Below, in pieces: positions 10,841 through 20,996 of a stretch of DNA of 64,000 nucleotides (position 1 is the stretch's first letter; every line of letters starts with the position of its first letter). The stretch covers positions 888,501 through 952,500 of the forward strand of contig CAHIKZ030004725.1 in the NCBI GenBank assembly GCA_903632075.3. Reading direction: 5' to 3'. A program made the translations under genes and the position numbers. The notes under the pieces are model-generated. The model saw only the letters and a program-made list of their open reading frames with translations. It made no database searches and was not told the DNA's origin. The DNA comes from Acanthosepion pharaonis (Eukaryota; Mollusca; Cephalopoda; Sepiida; Sepiidae).

Positions 10841-11012
10841 CAGTGTAACCCGGATATAAGAGAAACCCGGATATAAGAGAGATTTTCTCTGGTCCCAAAT
10901 TAGAGCCCATACTTACCTAAACAAAATAGACCAAACCCGGATATAAGAGAAACCCGGATATAAGAGACTTCTTTTCCAATCCTGACAACTCTCTTATATC
11001 CGGGTTACACTG
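10841..11012. mobile_element. pogo/Tigger-like MITE, 172 bp
   Basis: Perfect inverted ends begin CAGTGTAACCCGGATATAAG and run at least 22 bp. TA flanks both sides (10839-10840, 11013-11014). The unit AACCCGGATATAAGAGA is reiterated inside (10846, 10864, 10936, 10951), giving subterminal direct repeats. There is no coding capacity. The CAGT start and TA target fit the pogo branch of Tc1/mariner. It sits inside or directly beside the S3 SINE. Confidence 0.88.
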
Positions 11013-11864
11013 TAACAACTTCTCATTCCAGAAATACTTAGAAAAAGCTTTAAAAATACAAATGCAACATGACAAATATAATTTACCAAAGGTCAAGTTT
11101 AATAAGCTTAGACGTATCATCAATGATAACTGCTGGAGATGACACTAGAAATTGGAAAACATTTGTAATTTTATTTAATTTTTGGTATTACCCACCTTGT
11201 CTACCAAGTAGTATGGTAATAAGCAGTATAAAAGGAAAGGATATAGATTCTTTCTCTTTTTATTCTCTTATCCACAGGATGCAGGACCAACAGTATGAGA
11301 CTCATCCCTAGGGAGATTACTTTCCACAAGCAAACTGGATATTTAATTTCAACCAAACTATGTAACACATGCACACGTTACAGTTAATCACAGATTTCTT
11401 TTCATTTTCCTGTGCGATGAAACATGTCAAGCCTCTGGCTGTTCTATAGCTATTTCCATGGAAAGTGCTCAGATGAACTACATTCCTAAGTTCCACCAGT
11501 TCTAATCTTCATGGCTAAGACCACGCCATGCCATGCACATTTTAATGAACCACCTTGATCCAATTCGTATTCTATTGGTGAGATGTAAGTTTCACATGAA
11601 CACCTTCTTTCTATGAACTGCTGCTTTGTGGAACTGACACCCAAGTGGATGTTTCCCCAATCACTACAAGCTTAACCTGTTTGAGTCTAGTGTTCACTGT
11701 TATCTTTCCCACATATTCACATAGACTGTGCCTCTTACTCTGTAACCCTTGAGAGGCTCTTAGGCCTCATACAGAGTGAACATCATTGTAAAAAAAAATT
11801 AAAAATTTGTCTCTACACAAGTATATGTTCCTCTCATTTTTGAGCCATATATATTTAATAGGAA
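11013..11864. other. Mostly unassigned; SINE-like tail near 11700-11790
   Basis: ACCCTTGAGAGGCTCTTAGGCCTCATA...GTGAA near 11746-11790 matches the tails at 20418-20460, 23046-23096 and 33225-33290 (AGTGGCTCYYGRGCCTTGTA), so the preceding few hundred bases are probably a dispersed repeat. No ORF is supported. Confidence 0.45.
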
Positions 11865-12010
11865 TAGATAGGTTTACCTATCGCCCGGTTCATACTCCTC
11901 CTCAGTGTTTTGAACAGGAGTAGAGGTTTATCCCTTGTTTCTTGTTTAGAATTGGGTTTCTAGTTCCTTCTAAAGTCTTTTCCATTCTCTTTCACTTCCA
12001 GTAGCTCGTT
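11865..12010 (+). mobile_element. SINE-like repeat 'S2' copy
   Basis: It begins GGTTTACCTATCGCCCGGTTC and continues CTTGTTTCTTGTTTAGAATTGGG. The same run recurs at 20270, 20495, 20690, 38760-39125 and 46890. Complete copies end in GCCTTGCTTGGGGTGAA, shared with LINE-B 3' ends. Confidence 0.7.
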
Positions 12011-12029
12011 CATTGCATTATCGACTGGC

Positions 12030-12390
12030 TTCTTTCTTTCTTTTTCCTTTCTTTCTTCCTTTTTTTCATCTTTTCCTTTTCTTTACTAAAATTGTTCTTC
12101 TCTTAATTCTTTCTTTTTTTCATTTAATTTTTGAAAATTTTATTCACTTTCTTTCATTTTCCTTTGTTTTTTAAAACATTTTCTTTCTTTCATTCTTTCT
12201 TTCTTTCTTTCATCTGTTCGTTTCCTTTTTAAAATTTTTCTTCTCTTCATTCTTTCTTTCATCTGTTCATTTTCTTTTTTAAAAGTTTTCTTCTTTTCAT
12301 TTTTTTATTTCTATCATCTGTTCATTTTCTTCACTTTCCTTTGTTTTTCTTTTATTTTATAAAAGTTTCCTTCTTTCTTTCTTTACCACA
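12030..12390 (-). repeat. (CTTT)n-rich polypyrimidine tract
   Basis: TTTC/TTCTTTC repeats include ~60-bp reiterations of CATCTGTTCATTTTCTTTTT. It is the reverse-strand counterpart of the GAAA tracts elsewhere. Confidence 0.85.
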
Positions 12391-12735
12391 TAATAATTTC
12401 ATCACCCAAATGTATGTAAAGAATCCATTATTGAAAGATTTCTTGAGTGCACTCGACATATTTTATAAAATAATTGTGAACTTAACCGACATATAACTAA
12501 TGTATTTAAAACCTTATATTTAATAAGTGAAATGATCCTGTGATTTCATTTTAATAACATTTATGAAGTTTTATTTATCACGAGCCTGTCCTATTTTAGT
12601 TCAGACATCCTGTTTGTGGGGGCCTTACACTCAGTGTGATATACAAAATCTGGAAAAAGTATAAAACTCATTATGATTACTGAAATTAAAAATATGTTTT
12701 ACCCTGATAAACTTGGCCTTTTCTCATTTGGAACT
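12391..12735. other. Unassigned AT-rich sequence
   Basis: No recognised feature before the LINE-A copy begins. Confidence 0.4.
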
Positions 12736-14225
12736 GAAGATCTTACTTGATTTAATTGAGGTATTTACTGGAAATAGGACAAGAACAGTGTGGGTTCATT
12801 AAAGACACTGGAACAATGAATGTAATATTTATGCCAAAAATGAAATCAGGAAGATACAAAAGGATGTTATATTCCATTCTAATAGGAATATATACTTGAA
12901 AAACAAGGTGGATAAAATAAGTAAAGGTTTATTGTAAAAAACCAGTACAATAAGAATAAAGGCAACAATTATGCACAAGGTCATCACAAGTCAATCCAGT
13001 AGTGAGTGCTACCATTGGAAGGTTGGTAGTTCTTGCGTAAGTCTGAGTCGTACTCAACAGATCCTAGTGAGTCTCTGTCGTCCGTTGACTTACAGATACT
13101 TATAGGTAGTTACTACCTATAGTGTAGTCACTCATGGGGGTGACAGGTTATTCCATTACATCAGGATGTATACCTATATTTTATAGATTGGGCAAAGTAC
13201 ATCACAAAGAACTGTTGGAACTGCTCGTTAACCTTGACATAATTTGGAAGGATAATACAATAATCCAGAACCTCTACTGGCAGCAAGCTACCTGCATATG
13301 GATAGAAAATGAGTTTGGTAATTATACAAAATAGAAAGAAGTGTAAGACAAGGATGTGTCTTCACATAGGACTTGTTTAACCTATACAGTAAGGCAATTC
13401 TAAGAGAATTAGAGGTCCTACCAGGATTTATTATTGGTGGCCATAATCTTAACAGCATAAGATATGCAGATGACATAGTGTTGATAGCAGATACAGAAAG
13501 GAAACTATAAGAAGATAGTAAAGGAAAGTGAGAAGAAAGGACTAAATATCAATTGCACGAAGATGGAATGCATGGGTTGTCAGCAAAAGGAACAGCCCAA
13601 CATGCAAATTACAAATTGGAGATGCCAAAATCAAACAAGTACAATTTAAATATCTGGGAAGTGTTTTAACAGAGGATTGAAAAAATCCCAAATCCAAAGA
13701 CACATTGGGATAGTGAAAGATGGTTTTCTAAAGCTAAGCGAAGTATTAAGAAATAGAAAAATTTTGTTAGAAACAAAGAAAAGAGTGTTACATAATATCA
13801 GTCCTCTATATACCAATGAATACTGAACAATTTCCTCCCAGATGAAGAACAGACTTGAGGTAACAGAAATGTACTTCTACAGAAGGATGCTGAGAATACC
13901 ATACACTGATCATGTGAGCAATGGCAAAGTTTTAGAGAAAATGGAAACAAAAAAGACACACTTAGAATCTGAAAGAGACAGTTGAAGTTTCTAGGATACA
14001 TAATGAGGAAATGGTTTGGAAAATTTAATCTTCACCGGACATATTGAACACTAAAGTGACAGAGGAAAACAGTGCCAAACCTACCTAATAAGCTTGTATA
14101 AATTAATGGCAGAACAGATATTAGGAGAGATAAACAAGACAAAATTTACTAAGAGTTACAAATAACAGGAAATTGTGGAGAGCCATTATCACCTACATCC
14201 TGATGGGACACAGAATATAAAAGAT
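12736..14225 (+). mobile_element. LINE-A (RTE-like) 5'-truncated copy, split by E1
   Basis: The plus strand carries an RT order in shifting frames: CGFIKDTGT before the E1 insertion; then VHHKELLELL and NLYWQQA; a GHNLNSIRYADD palm near 13440-13470; YRRMLRIP near 13877; and the RKLWRAII 3' end near 14170-14210, with ACCTACATCCTGATGGGACA. The element lacks the endonuclease region, and frameshifts and stops exclude function. The YADD palm and C-terminal pattern resemble RTE/BovB LINEs as I remember them; the clade needs a search. Confidence 0.85.
12868..13162 (-). mobile_element. Repeat E1 copy 2, inserted in LINE-A
   Basis: LINE-A sequence AAAAGGATGT resumes as AGGATGTATACC after this block, so the target AGGATGT (12861-12867, 13163-13169) is duplicated. 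On the minus strand it matches 511-1034 without the S1 insert. It therefore shows the empty state of that site and proves the insertion order: LINE-A first, then E1. Confidence 0.82.
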
Positions 14226-14389
14226 GAAGATATTTAACTGATAACATAAGTTTTGAGAAATATTTTAATAAAAGTGTGTATAAATCTACCAGAGGGAATC
14301 TATAAAAAATTCAACTGTTGTCCTTATCCTCTGAATGTACAAAAATATTCTTTTTTCATATTCGGTAGTGAATTAGTAGAACACACTCT

Positions 14390-15260
14390 CTCTTTTGGTT
14401 TGATTTGGTTTGGTTTGATTTGGTTTGGTTTGATTTGGTTTGGTTTGGTTTATTTTATGGCATATCAACCACAATGGGTTATTTAATGTCAACAATTTTT
14501 ATTGCTGTTAATACTTTGCTTCATAAATCTATATCTCATAATTTTTTTTTCCTTAAAAAATATATTGCTGGTAATTTTTTTTTTCAGAAATGTATAGCTG
14601 GTAATTTTTTTTTTCAAAAAATGTATAGATGGAAATTTTTTAAAAAAAAATGTATAGTTTGGTTTGGTTTGTTTTATTTTACAGAATATCAACTTCAATG
14701 GGCTATTTAATGCTGACAAGATTTTTATTGCTGGTAATGTTTTTTTTTCAAAAATGTATTGCTGGCAATATCATTTTCAAAAATCTATTGCTGGTAATAA
14801 TTTTTCTTCAAAAATTCATTGCTGGTAATAATTTTTACAAAAATGTATTGCTGGTACTAAAACCTATTTTTACACTTTCATGGTGTTTTTGCCCCAGTTT
14901 CGGGGTTAACTTTTTGCCCATTTCTGGGACCCTAACAAGTACTACCACTCCAACAATTAAGAGGTGGTTCCATGCTCCTCAAAACCTCCTGATCAGAGGC
15001 CTTACTGTCAGATATAGTTTATTGTCATACCCAGGATGCAGATATAGTTTATTGTCATACCCAGGATGCAGATGTAGTTTATTGTCATACCCAGGATACA
15101 GATGTAGTTTATTGTCATACCCAGGATGCAGATGTAGTTTATTGTCATAACCAGGATGCAGATGTAGTTTATTGTCATAACCAGGATGCAGATGTAGTTT
15201 ATTGTCATACCTAGGATGCAGATGTAGTTTATTGTCATACCCAGGATGGTCCCTCTTTTG
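14390..15260 (-). mobile_element. SINE-like element 'M', copy 3, dimeric 3' module
   Basis: On the plus strand it begins with (GGTTTGATTT)n, then GGCATATCAACC...GGGTTATTTAATG and ~32-bp ATTGCTGGTAAT units. A second tail and 3' module begin at about 14657 (GTATAGTTTGGTTTGG), followed by the GGACCCTAACAAGTACTACC box and a terminal 30-bp minisatellite. Two 3' modules in tandem also occur at 41333-41900 with the same junction, so the dimer itself was mobilised. Confidence 0.8.
15005..15250 (-). repeat. 30-bp minisatellite, 8 full units, at the 5' side of M
   Basis: Units of GATGCAGATGTAGTTTATTG plus TCATACCCAG recur every 30 bp. Because 30 is a multiple of three, both strands stay open: the minus strand reads MTINYICILG repeats and the plus strand CRCSLLSYPG. 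I regard these peptides as by-products of the repeat. Confidence 0.92.
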
Positions 15261-15961
15261 GCAGCCAATGCTAAGAATTTAGACATTTTCAAAGAAAATT
15301 TTGAACATATTGGCCAATTGTAACTGTACATGTCGCTTCCAATGTCTTAAATGCTTTTCTAATTCAATGTTTCAATTATTCCTATTTTATTTTGCCTAAT
15401 GCTAAGCCTCTTTGTTCTATCTTTTACCATCTGTTTGTGTATTTTGGTCTAATAGTTGCTGGTTTAATAATTATTATGTAGTACCTGTCAGTCTTGAGAG
15501 AATATGGATCTGCATCAAAAGAGTTATGCCTCAGCTGCTGATATCATTACAGATTGACTTATAACTGCTAGACTGTGTTTTTCTATTGCAATGATGCAAT
15601 GCTGCACATCTCCATTCTCCATGCCACTGATACTGTCCAAGGAAATGGTAGAGGCCAATACAGCTTGGCATAGACACCATAGCAGGAGTTGCCAGATCAA
15701 AGGTCATTCATCATAACATTGAACTGTCATAGAGACTCTGGCTAAGAGTTTGTCTTAAGTGTTTACTCCTAAAGTCTTTCCCATAATTGGGCATGGCTGC
15801 AAGTGGGGAGCTTTAAGATCTGGTTTAATAATAAATAAATACAAATTGGTTCTCTATATATTTAATGTTTGTCCTTTATAAGAACAAAAAGGATATTTTT
15901 TTTACACATTTTCACATTAAAAAAAAGGAAATCAGATAGGATTATCTGATTATGGACTTAC
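15261..15961 (-). other. Inferred intron following the SLC6 exon
   Basis: Non-coding, AT-rich sequence lies directly downstream, on the minus strand, of the donor GTAAGT at 15956-15961. No repeat was recognised in it. The intron must continue leftwards because I see no following SLC6 exon in 1-15960. Confidence 0.5.
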
Positions 15962-16428
15962 CTTGCCTGATGACTTGATTCCGCGGCAAACGCAGCAATA
16001 GACCACAATCCAAGCAAATACAAAACAACCAAATATTTTAACATTGATACCCTCAGTCACATCAATTCCTGGGGATATGTCCAGGGCCTCACGGTACCAG
16101 TAATAGGACGAGGGTCCTGCCAAATCGCACTCTTCATTTGGTACAGTGATATTGTCGATAACGATTGTGGGGCATTTCTCCCAAGGTAGGTTTTTCTGGA
16201 ATGAATTGAACATGTAGAAGAAGCACCAGGTTATGATGGCATTGTAGTAGATAGCCAAAAGCAGCGATACAGCTGCACTTGCAACACCGATTCCTCCAAG
16301 ATAGGGGTGAATGGCATTCCAAACCCCAATGCTTCCCTTTTGAAACTTCTGTCCAATTGCCAGTTCCAAGTAGAGGAGAGGCATACCTTCCACAAATAGC
16401 ATGATAAGGTAAGGGATGAGAAAAGCCC
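15962..16428 (-). CDS. SLC6 family sodium-dependent transporter, internal exon (B0AT/SLC6A15-20-like)
   Basis: This exon encodes 155 residues of a plasma-membrane Na+-coupled amino-acid or neurotransmitter symporter. The start is acceptor TTATTTTTCAG|GGG (phase 1) and the end is CAAG|GTAAGT (phase 0); the first in-frame ATG at 16400-16402 is internal, not a start. In order it holds TM2 (AFLIPYLIMLFVEG then PLLYLELAIGQ), the first intracellular loop (GSIGVW), TM3 (GVASAAVSLLLAIYYNAIITW), a large extracellular loop with a glycosylation sequon NIT between two cysteines, the SSYYWYREALDIS block typical of the B0AT branch, and TM4 ending RGIKSSGK. There is no stop or frameshift and GC is higher than the flanks. 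I infer a functional gene whose other exons lie beyond repeat-filled introns. The exact paralogue (SLC6A15, 17, 18, 19 or 20 type) and substrate cannot be set from one exon. Confidence 0.95.
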
Positions 16429-16514
16429 CTGAAAAATAAGGAAAAATAAATTAAATAAATATCAATTGAGAGGATTAGCCTACATTTTAGGGGAGATAAT
16501 CAATAATAATCAGG
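16429..16514 (-). other. Intron, acceptor side of the SLC6 exon
   Basis: The minus strand shows TTTCCTTATTTTTCAG immediately before the exon, a reasonable pyrimidine tract and acceptor. AAGGAAAAATAAAT continues upstream. Confidence 0.7.
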
Positions 16515-16640
16515 ATATGTGGGTAGTCTAATGGAAAATAAAATCAGTGACACATGTTCAAATTCCAACCCAGTCTGTTACATTCACTTCACACTAATGC
16601 CTTTGGAAAAGGCAAGAATTCATTTTCACACTCCAGATCC
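16515..16640 (+). mobile_element. Degenerate tRNA-derived SINE in the SLC6 intron
   Basis: GGGTAGTCTAATGGAAAATA resembles an A box and CATGTTCAAATTCCAACCC a B box about 40 bp later, followed by non-tRNA sequence. It is opposite in orientation to the host gene. Confidence 0.55.
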
Positions 16641-16805
16641 CTAGCAATGAGTTTTAGTATTTTTATTTATTTTTTATACTATTGTTTGTCAAAAAAGAGG
16701 CCCAAGAGATACTCATAAAGAGGGTGTACAAGGAGGAGGTAAAGATGCATATTATGAGGATATCTAGGATAGATAAGGGATGACCCTAGATTTTGAAAAT
16801 TGTAG

Positions 16806-17545
16806 TCAAGATTGTAGTGATTGGGGAGTCATTCTTTCAGTAGCCTGTTCCACAATGTAACACTTCTGGAGAGGCTGTGTGTGCAGAACTTCCTCCTTAC
16901 TTATGGAATACAAATGGAATAAGAAATCAGGTAAACATCCTTTCAGGAGCCTGTTCCACAAAGTAACAGTTCTGGGGGAGAAGCTGTCTGAGTGGAACTT
17001 CCTCCTTACCAATGGAATCTGAAGAATAAAGGATTGGGGAAGCATCCTTTCAGGGGTCTGTTCCACAATGTCACAGTTCTGAGGAATAAGCTGTCTGAAT
17101 AGAACTTCCTCCTTACTAATGGAATAAGAATGAAATAAAGAATTGTGGAAACATTCTTTCAGGAATCTCTTGTTCCTTACCAATGGAGTATGAAGGAGAT
17201 GTTGATGATTTGACCTTGTCTATGTGGGATGGCTGGTCCTAGCTATGAAAATCTGGACTGAGAAAGCAAAGGGATGTAGCTCACCTGAACATCTGTCATG
17301 AAAATAGCGATAGAGTAGTGAGAGGCTAGTAATATTTTTATCTGTGGGAAAGGGGTTTCAGGGTTGAAAATTATTCATCACCCACAAGGTTACATAAATG
17401 CCTTTGAACTTTATCAAAGCTGGAATGTAATGATTGGGCAGCTCCAGCCAAGATATGGCAACAATACTCCATTTGGGGGATAATCAGACTCTTGTAAAGA
17501 TAGAGCATGGCTAAAGGATTCAAGTACTTTCTGGACTTGTAAACT
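16806..17545 (-). mobile_element. CR1-like LINE fragment with internally triplicated C-terminal segment
   Basis: The minus strand reads CR1-type C-terminal sequence: a segment near 17420-17500 resembling LYKSLIIPQMEYCCHI, then RTVTLWNRLLKGCLPD-like blocks. The latter are repeated about 3.3 times at 106-109-bp spacing (unit starts near 16831, 16937, 17044 and 17153). Since ~107 is not divisible by three, units fall in different frames. It lies in the SLC6 upstream intron in the same orientation as the gene. Confidence 0.75.
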
Positions 17546-17559
17546 GAGCTATCTAGCCT

Positions 17560-17735
17560 TGGCTGGCAACCAGTCTTGGAGAAGGATTACTTTGAATTCC
17601 AAACCATTGAGAAGGCAACAGGAAACCACTCTACTATTTTTCCTAAGAAGTCATGGCAGTTCACAGATAATAAGAAAAAGGAATCTGTGGAGAGCCATGA
17701 GCACTTACATCTTGAAGACACATGCATTAAAAAAT
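17560..17735 (+). mobile_element. LINE 3'-end relic (LINE-A-like)
   Basis: CTGTGGAGAGCCATGAGCAC then TTACATCTTGAAG parallels the LINE-A 3' end (TTGTGGAGAGCCATTATCACCTACATCCTGATG). The preceding GAAGGCAACAGGAAACCACT is a string I associate with invertebrate LINE 3' regions. Short and frame-shifted. Confidence 0.5.
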
Positions 17736-17805
17736 CAACAAGTATTTCTATAAAATCTTTAACCAATACTCCTTCATATTATTATTTATATTATTTATGG
17801 TAGGA

Positions 17806-18115
17806 CTAATATTCTCATCTTTTTTGTTATTATCACAGTGTTTTGGTCATTGTGCTTTTTGGCCTTCTTCAGGGGTCTGTTGATCTGAAATCCTTTGTTT
17901 AATCTATGGAATATCTTGTCTCGTTCAAGACACTGACAGTTAAATGATTTACCCAGAGAGATTGAATAAACAACCTTCTCAGAAGGTTATGTAGATTGAG
18001 AAGAGATGTGATAAAGGCCATTGAGCACAATGGCCATAATATTGTGATAGCAATAATAAAGATGAGGATATGAATACAGCTATAAATAAAGTAAATAATG
18101 ATAATCTTTCATCTC
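17806..18115. mobile_element. S3 SINE fragments in opposite orientation
   Basis: The left part (ATTCTCATCTTTTTTGTTAT...AGTGTTTTGGTCATTG...GGCCTTCTTCAGG) is the reverse of the S3 core. The right part (AGGCCATTGAGCACAATGGCC...GATAGCAATAATAAAGATGAGGA...CTCATCTCAGAAA) is the forward form. Together they make an imperfect foldback. Confidence 0.6.
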
Positions 18116-18174
18116 AGAAACTCAGGCAGAAATTTATGATATTACTTTTATTATTACTTTAAAAAAATTGGAAG

Positions 18175-18900
18175 AAGGATACAAAAAAGAAGAAACAAGA
18201 TCAGAAAGAAAGTTGCAAAAGAAAAAGAAGAAAGAAAAAGATTAGGAAAGAGATTGCAAAGAAGAAGAAGAGGATTAGGAAAGAGATTGCAAAAAAGAAG
18301 AAGAAAAAGATTAAGAGAGACATTGCAAAAAACAAAAAGAAGAAAAAATCAAGAAAGAGATTGCAAAAAATGAAGAGAAAGATTAGGAAAAAGATTGCAA
18401 ATAAAAAGAAAAAAATCAGGAAAGAGATTGTAAATAATAATAAGAAGAAACAAAGAAAAATGATCAGAAAAGAAGTTGCCAAAGAAGAAGAAAAATAAAG
18501 ACAAAGATTAGGAAAAAAATTGCCAAAGAAGCAAAAGAAGGAAAAAGATTAGGAAGGAGGTTGCCAAAGAAGAAGAAAAAAGATCTAGAAGGCGGTTCCA
18601 AAGAAAAAAGATGTGGAAGTAGGTTACAAAGAAGAAGAAAAAAGATCATGAAGGAGGTTGTAAAACAGAAGAAGAAAAAATCTGGAATGAAGTTGCAAAG
18701 AAGAAGCAAAAATGAAAGAAAAAAAGATCAGGAAAGCGGTTGAAAAAAGATTAAAAAATTAGGAAGAAGGTGGCAATAAAGAAGAAGAAGAAAGATCAAG
18801 AAGGAGTTTGAAAAACAGTAAATGAAAAATGTGGAAGAAATATCAGGCAGGGAAAAAAAGGAGAAAAAAGATCAGGAATGAGTTTGCAAAGAAGAAAAAT
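18175..18900 (+). repeat. Polypurine minisatellite, ~35-45-bp unit
   Basis: The unit GATTAGGAAAGAGATTGCAA followed by (A)AGAAGAAGAAAAA recurs roughly 17 times with variation. Purine bias is nearly complete. Translations on either strand (K/E-rich or F/L/I-rich) are repeat artefacts. Confidence 0.9.
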
Positions 18901-19204
18901 TGATGAATGGAAAGGTAAAGATGAATGAAGATGAATGAAAATGTTAGAAAGAAACAGAGACAAAGATATTAAATATTATGAAGAACAAATATAAGAGAAA
19001 TGGCAGCATTTGTCTGAAAGCCAAATTCTGTGAGATGTAACTAAAGGCAATCTGTTATCCAATACAGAAACATGACTACTTTCAGAAAAATCAATTTAAA
19101 TCCATTTTTTTTCAATGAGAGACAGCAGCTGACTCAGATTCATTGTGCATATATGTTAAATAGAAATGTTTTTATCAGATTTTATTTTCCATTGATTTTT
19201 TATT

Positions 19205-19735
19205 ATAATTCTCAGACTCTATTTGACTTTTCCATAAGTGACATGAAGTGGAATGATTATATTGAATCAATTGCTAGGTCTTCTGCTAGGAAAGTTGGTT
19301 TACTGTGTTGTACCAGACAATTTTTCATGTCAAAATTCATCTTGCACATCTATATATCTACTCTTGATCCATGCATTGAATATTGCTGCCATGTCTGGCC
19401 TGATTCTTCTGCTGTATATCTCTACATTATTGACAGAATTCAAACAAGGATCTGTGATATAATCTATCCTGACATGTCATCTCGACTTCAGTCACTTTCT
19501 CACCAACGTGATGTGGTTTCCTTCTGTGATTACTACAAATATTTTTGTGGCAATTGTTCTGATGAGCTGTCCTCTTAGTGCTCTTGACTGCATGAATTTA
19601 AGTTTACTACTAGATTGGCATCTAGGTATTACTGTTAAAATAGCTAGATGCAATCTTATGTTCTATTCTATTAGTTCCTTTAGAGTCATGATGTGTATAC
19701 CAGATACATGCATCACAGCCAAATGTGAATGATGT
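19205..19735 (+). mobile_element. LINE-B (CR1/Jockey-like) C-terminal fragment
   Basis: It reads MKWNDYIESIARSSARK, then LDPCIEYCCHVW, then RLQSLSHQRDVVSF, continuing after a frameshift as DWHLGITVKIARCN. This is the RT-distal C-terminal domain of the LINE-B family, also at 43427-44000, 24683-25404 (minus) and 52290-53600. The best frame, 19072-19578, is open for 168 codons but its first third is non-LINE sequence. Confidence 0.85.
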
Positions 19736-20264
19736 AGCGGCAGGTTTTGATAAAGGTCACTCATAACTTGGCAGGTGGTACCCAATTAGAATTACCTTCA
19801 GGTCGGGTAACCCAGTCTTCTCAGACAGGCTCCAGGTTGATCATGTTCCCATGTAACTTGATGTAAATTTGAAGTCATCTTGTATGCCTGCTACTTTAAG
19901 AAAAAAAGAGAAACCATTTTGACACCCAGCAGTGATACTCATCTAATACTCTTGCCCATGAACAGATATGCTGCACAGAGTGGCAGCCCTAGGGGGACAT
20001 GACCAACTGATTAAAGTCAGGCAACTGACAAGCTAATCTGTGGTACTGAATAGGATATTAACTGTAGTCTATCTTAATTCACCAAGACAAAACATGTACA
20101 AGCTAACAGTGCCAGTTAGTAAAGGTCAGAAGCCATGAGAGCCCATGCCTAGCTTAGCAGCAGAATATTATTATTAATATTATCATTAATATCATTATTG
20201 TTATTTCTTTTGATTTGTCATTTGATACAATTATTTACCAAGATTTTCATCTGAGGTCTAAAGT
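19736..20264. other. Unassigned, with a (TTA)-rich patch near 20163-20205
   Basis: No family recognised. The words CTTCAGGTCGGGTAACCCAG and GTGGCAGCCCTAGGGGGACA look like mid-repetitive DNA but I have no second copy here. Confidence 0.4.
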
Positions 20265-20860
20265 ATAGATGGGTTCCCCTATTGTTCGGTTCAGACTCCT
20301 CCCTAATCTTTGGAACAGGAGTAGAGGTTTCTGTTTCCTGTTTAGAATTGGGAAATCTACTTCAATTCTGTACTTCTAATGCTTGTCCTTTTTATGCCAA
20401 GACAACTCCACACAGTAACCCTCTACTTTGAGTAGCTCTTGAGCCTTGTATTGGGTGAAATTTATTAAAAATAAAAGAAAATGTAAATAGGAACAGACAA
20501 GTTCACCTATTGTCTGGTTCACACTCCTACTCAATTTTTTGAACTGGAGAAGATGTTTAGGATTGGATTTCCAGTTCTCTCTAATGTCTACTTCAACTCT
20601 GTACTCTGTCTAAACTCTGAAATTTTATTTACTATTTATTTTTATTTCATTTTATTTTATTTTTCTTTCCTCATTAGGAGCAGGTAGATTTACCTATCGT
20701 CCTCCTTGGTCTTTTGAACAGAGTAGAATTTATCCCTTGTTTACTGTTTAGGATTGGGTTTTCAGTTCCTTCTTAACTTTCTCATTCTCTTTTCACATCT
20801 TTTGCATCTTAGGGGCATTATCACATTTTTGGGAGTGAATTGAGTTAAAAGAAAAATAAT
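20265..20860 (+). mobile_element. Three tandem-like S2 SINE copies
   Basis: Starts near 20268, 20490 and 20680 each read AGGTTYACCTATYGTC...GGTTCA...CTYTTGAACAGGAGTAG...TTAGRATTGGG. The first ends in CTCTTGAGCCTTGTATTGGGTGAA and the third in GGGGCATTATCACATTTTTGGGAGTGAATTG. Confidence 0.7.
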
Positions 20861-20948
20861 AATAAAAATAAAAATTTTTTTTTACTGAATTGAAAGAGCA
20901 TTTCTAAGTATATAAGCAGTACTCAAAAATACAATCTTGTGTATTTCA

Positions 20949-20996
<48 letters not shown>
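20949..20996. repeat. (ATT)16 microsatellite
   Basis: An uninterrupted 48-bp ATT array. The R4/Dong-like LINE on the minus strand ends exactly at its right edge. Confidence 0.97.

Noticed and set aside
15008..15331. 107-codon protein of ten-residue repeats
   Set aside because: By-product of the 30-bp minisatellite inside the M element; both strands are open.
18201..18709. Hydrophobic minus-strand frames resembling membrane proteins
   Set aside because: They come from the polypurine minisatellite; repeated FLIFFFF text follows the DNA unit.
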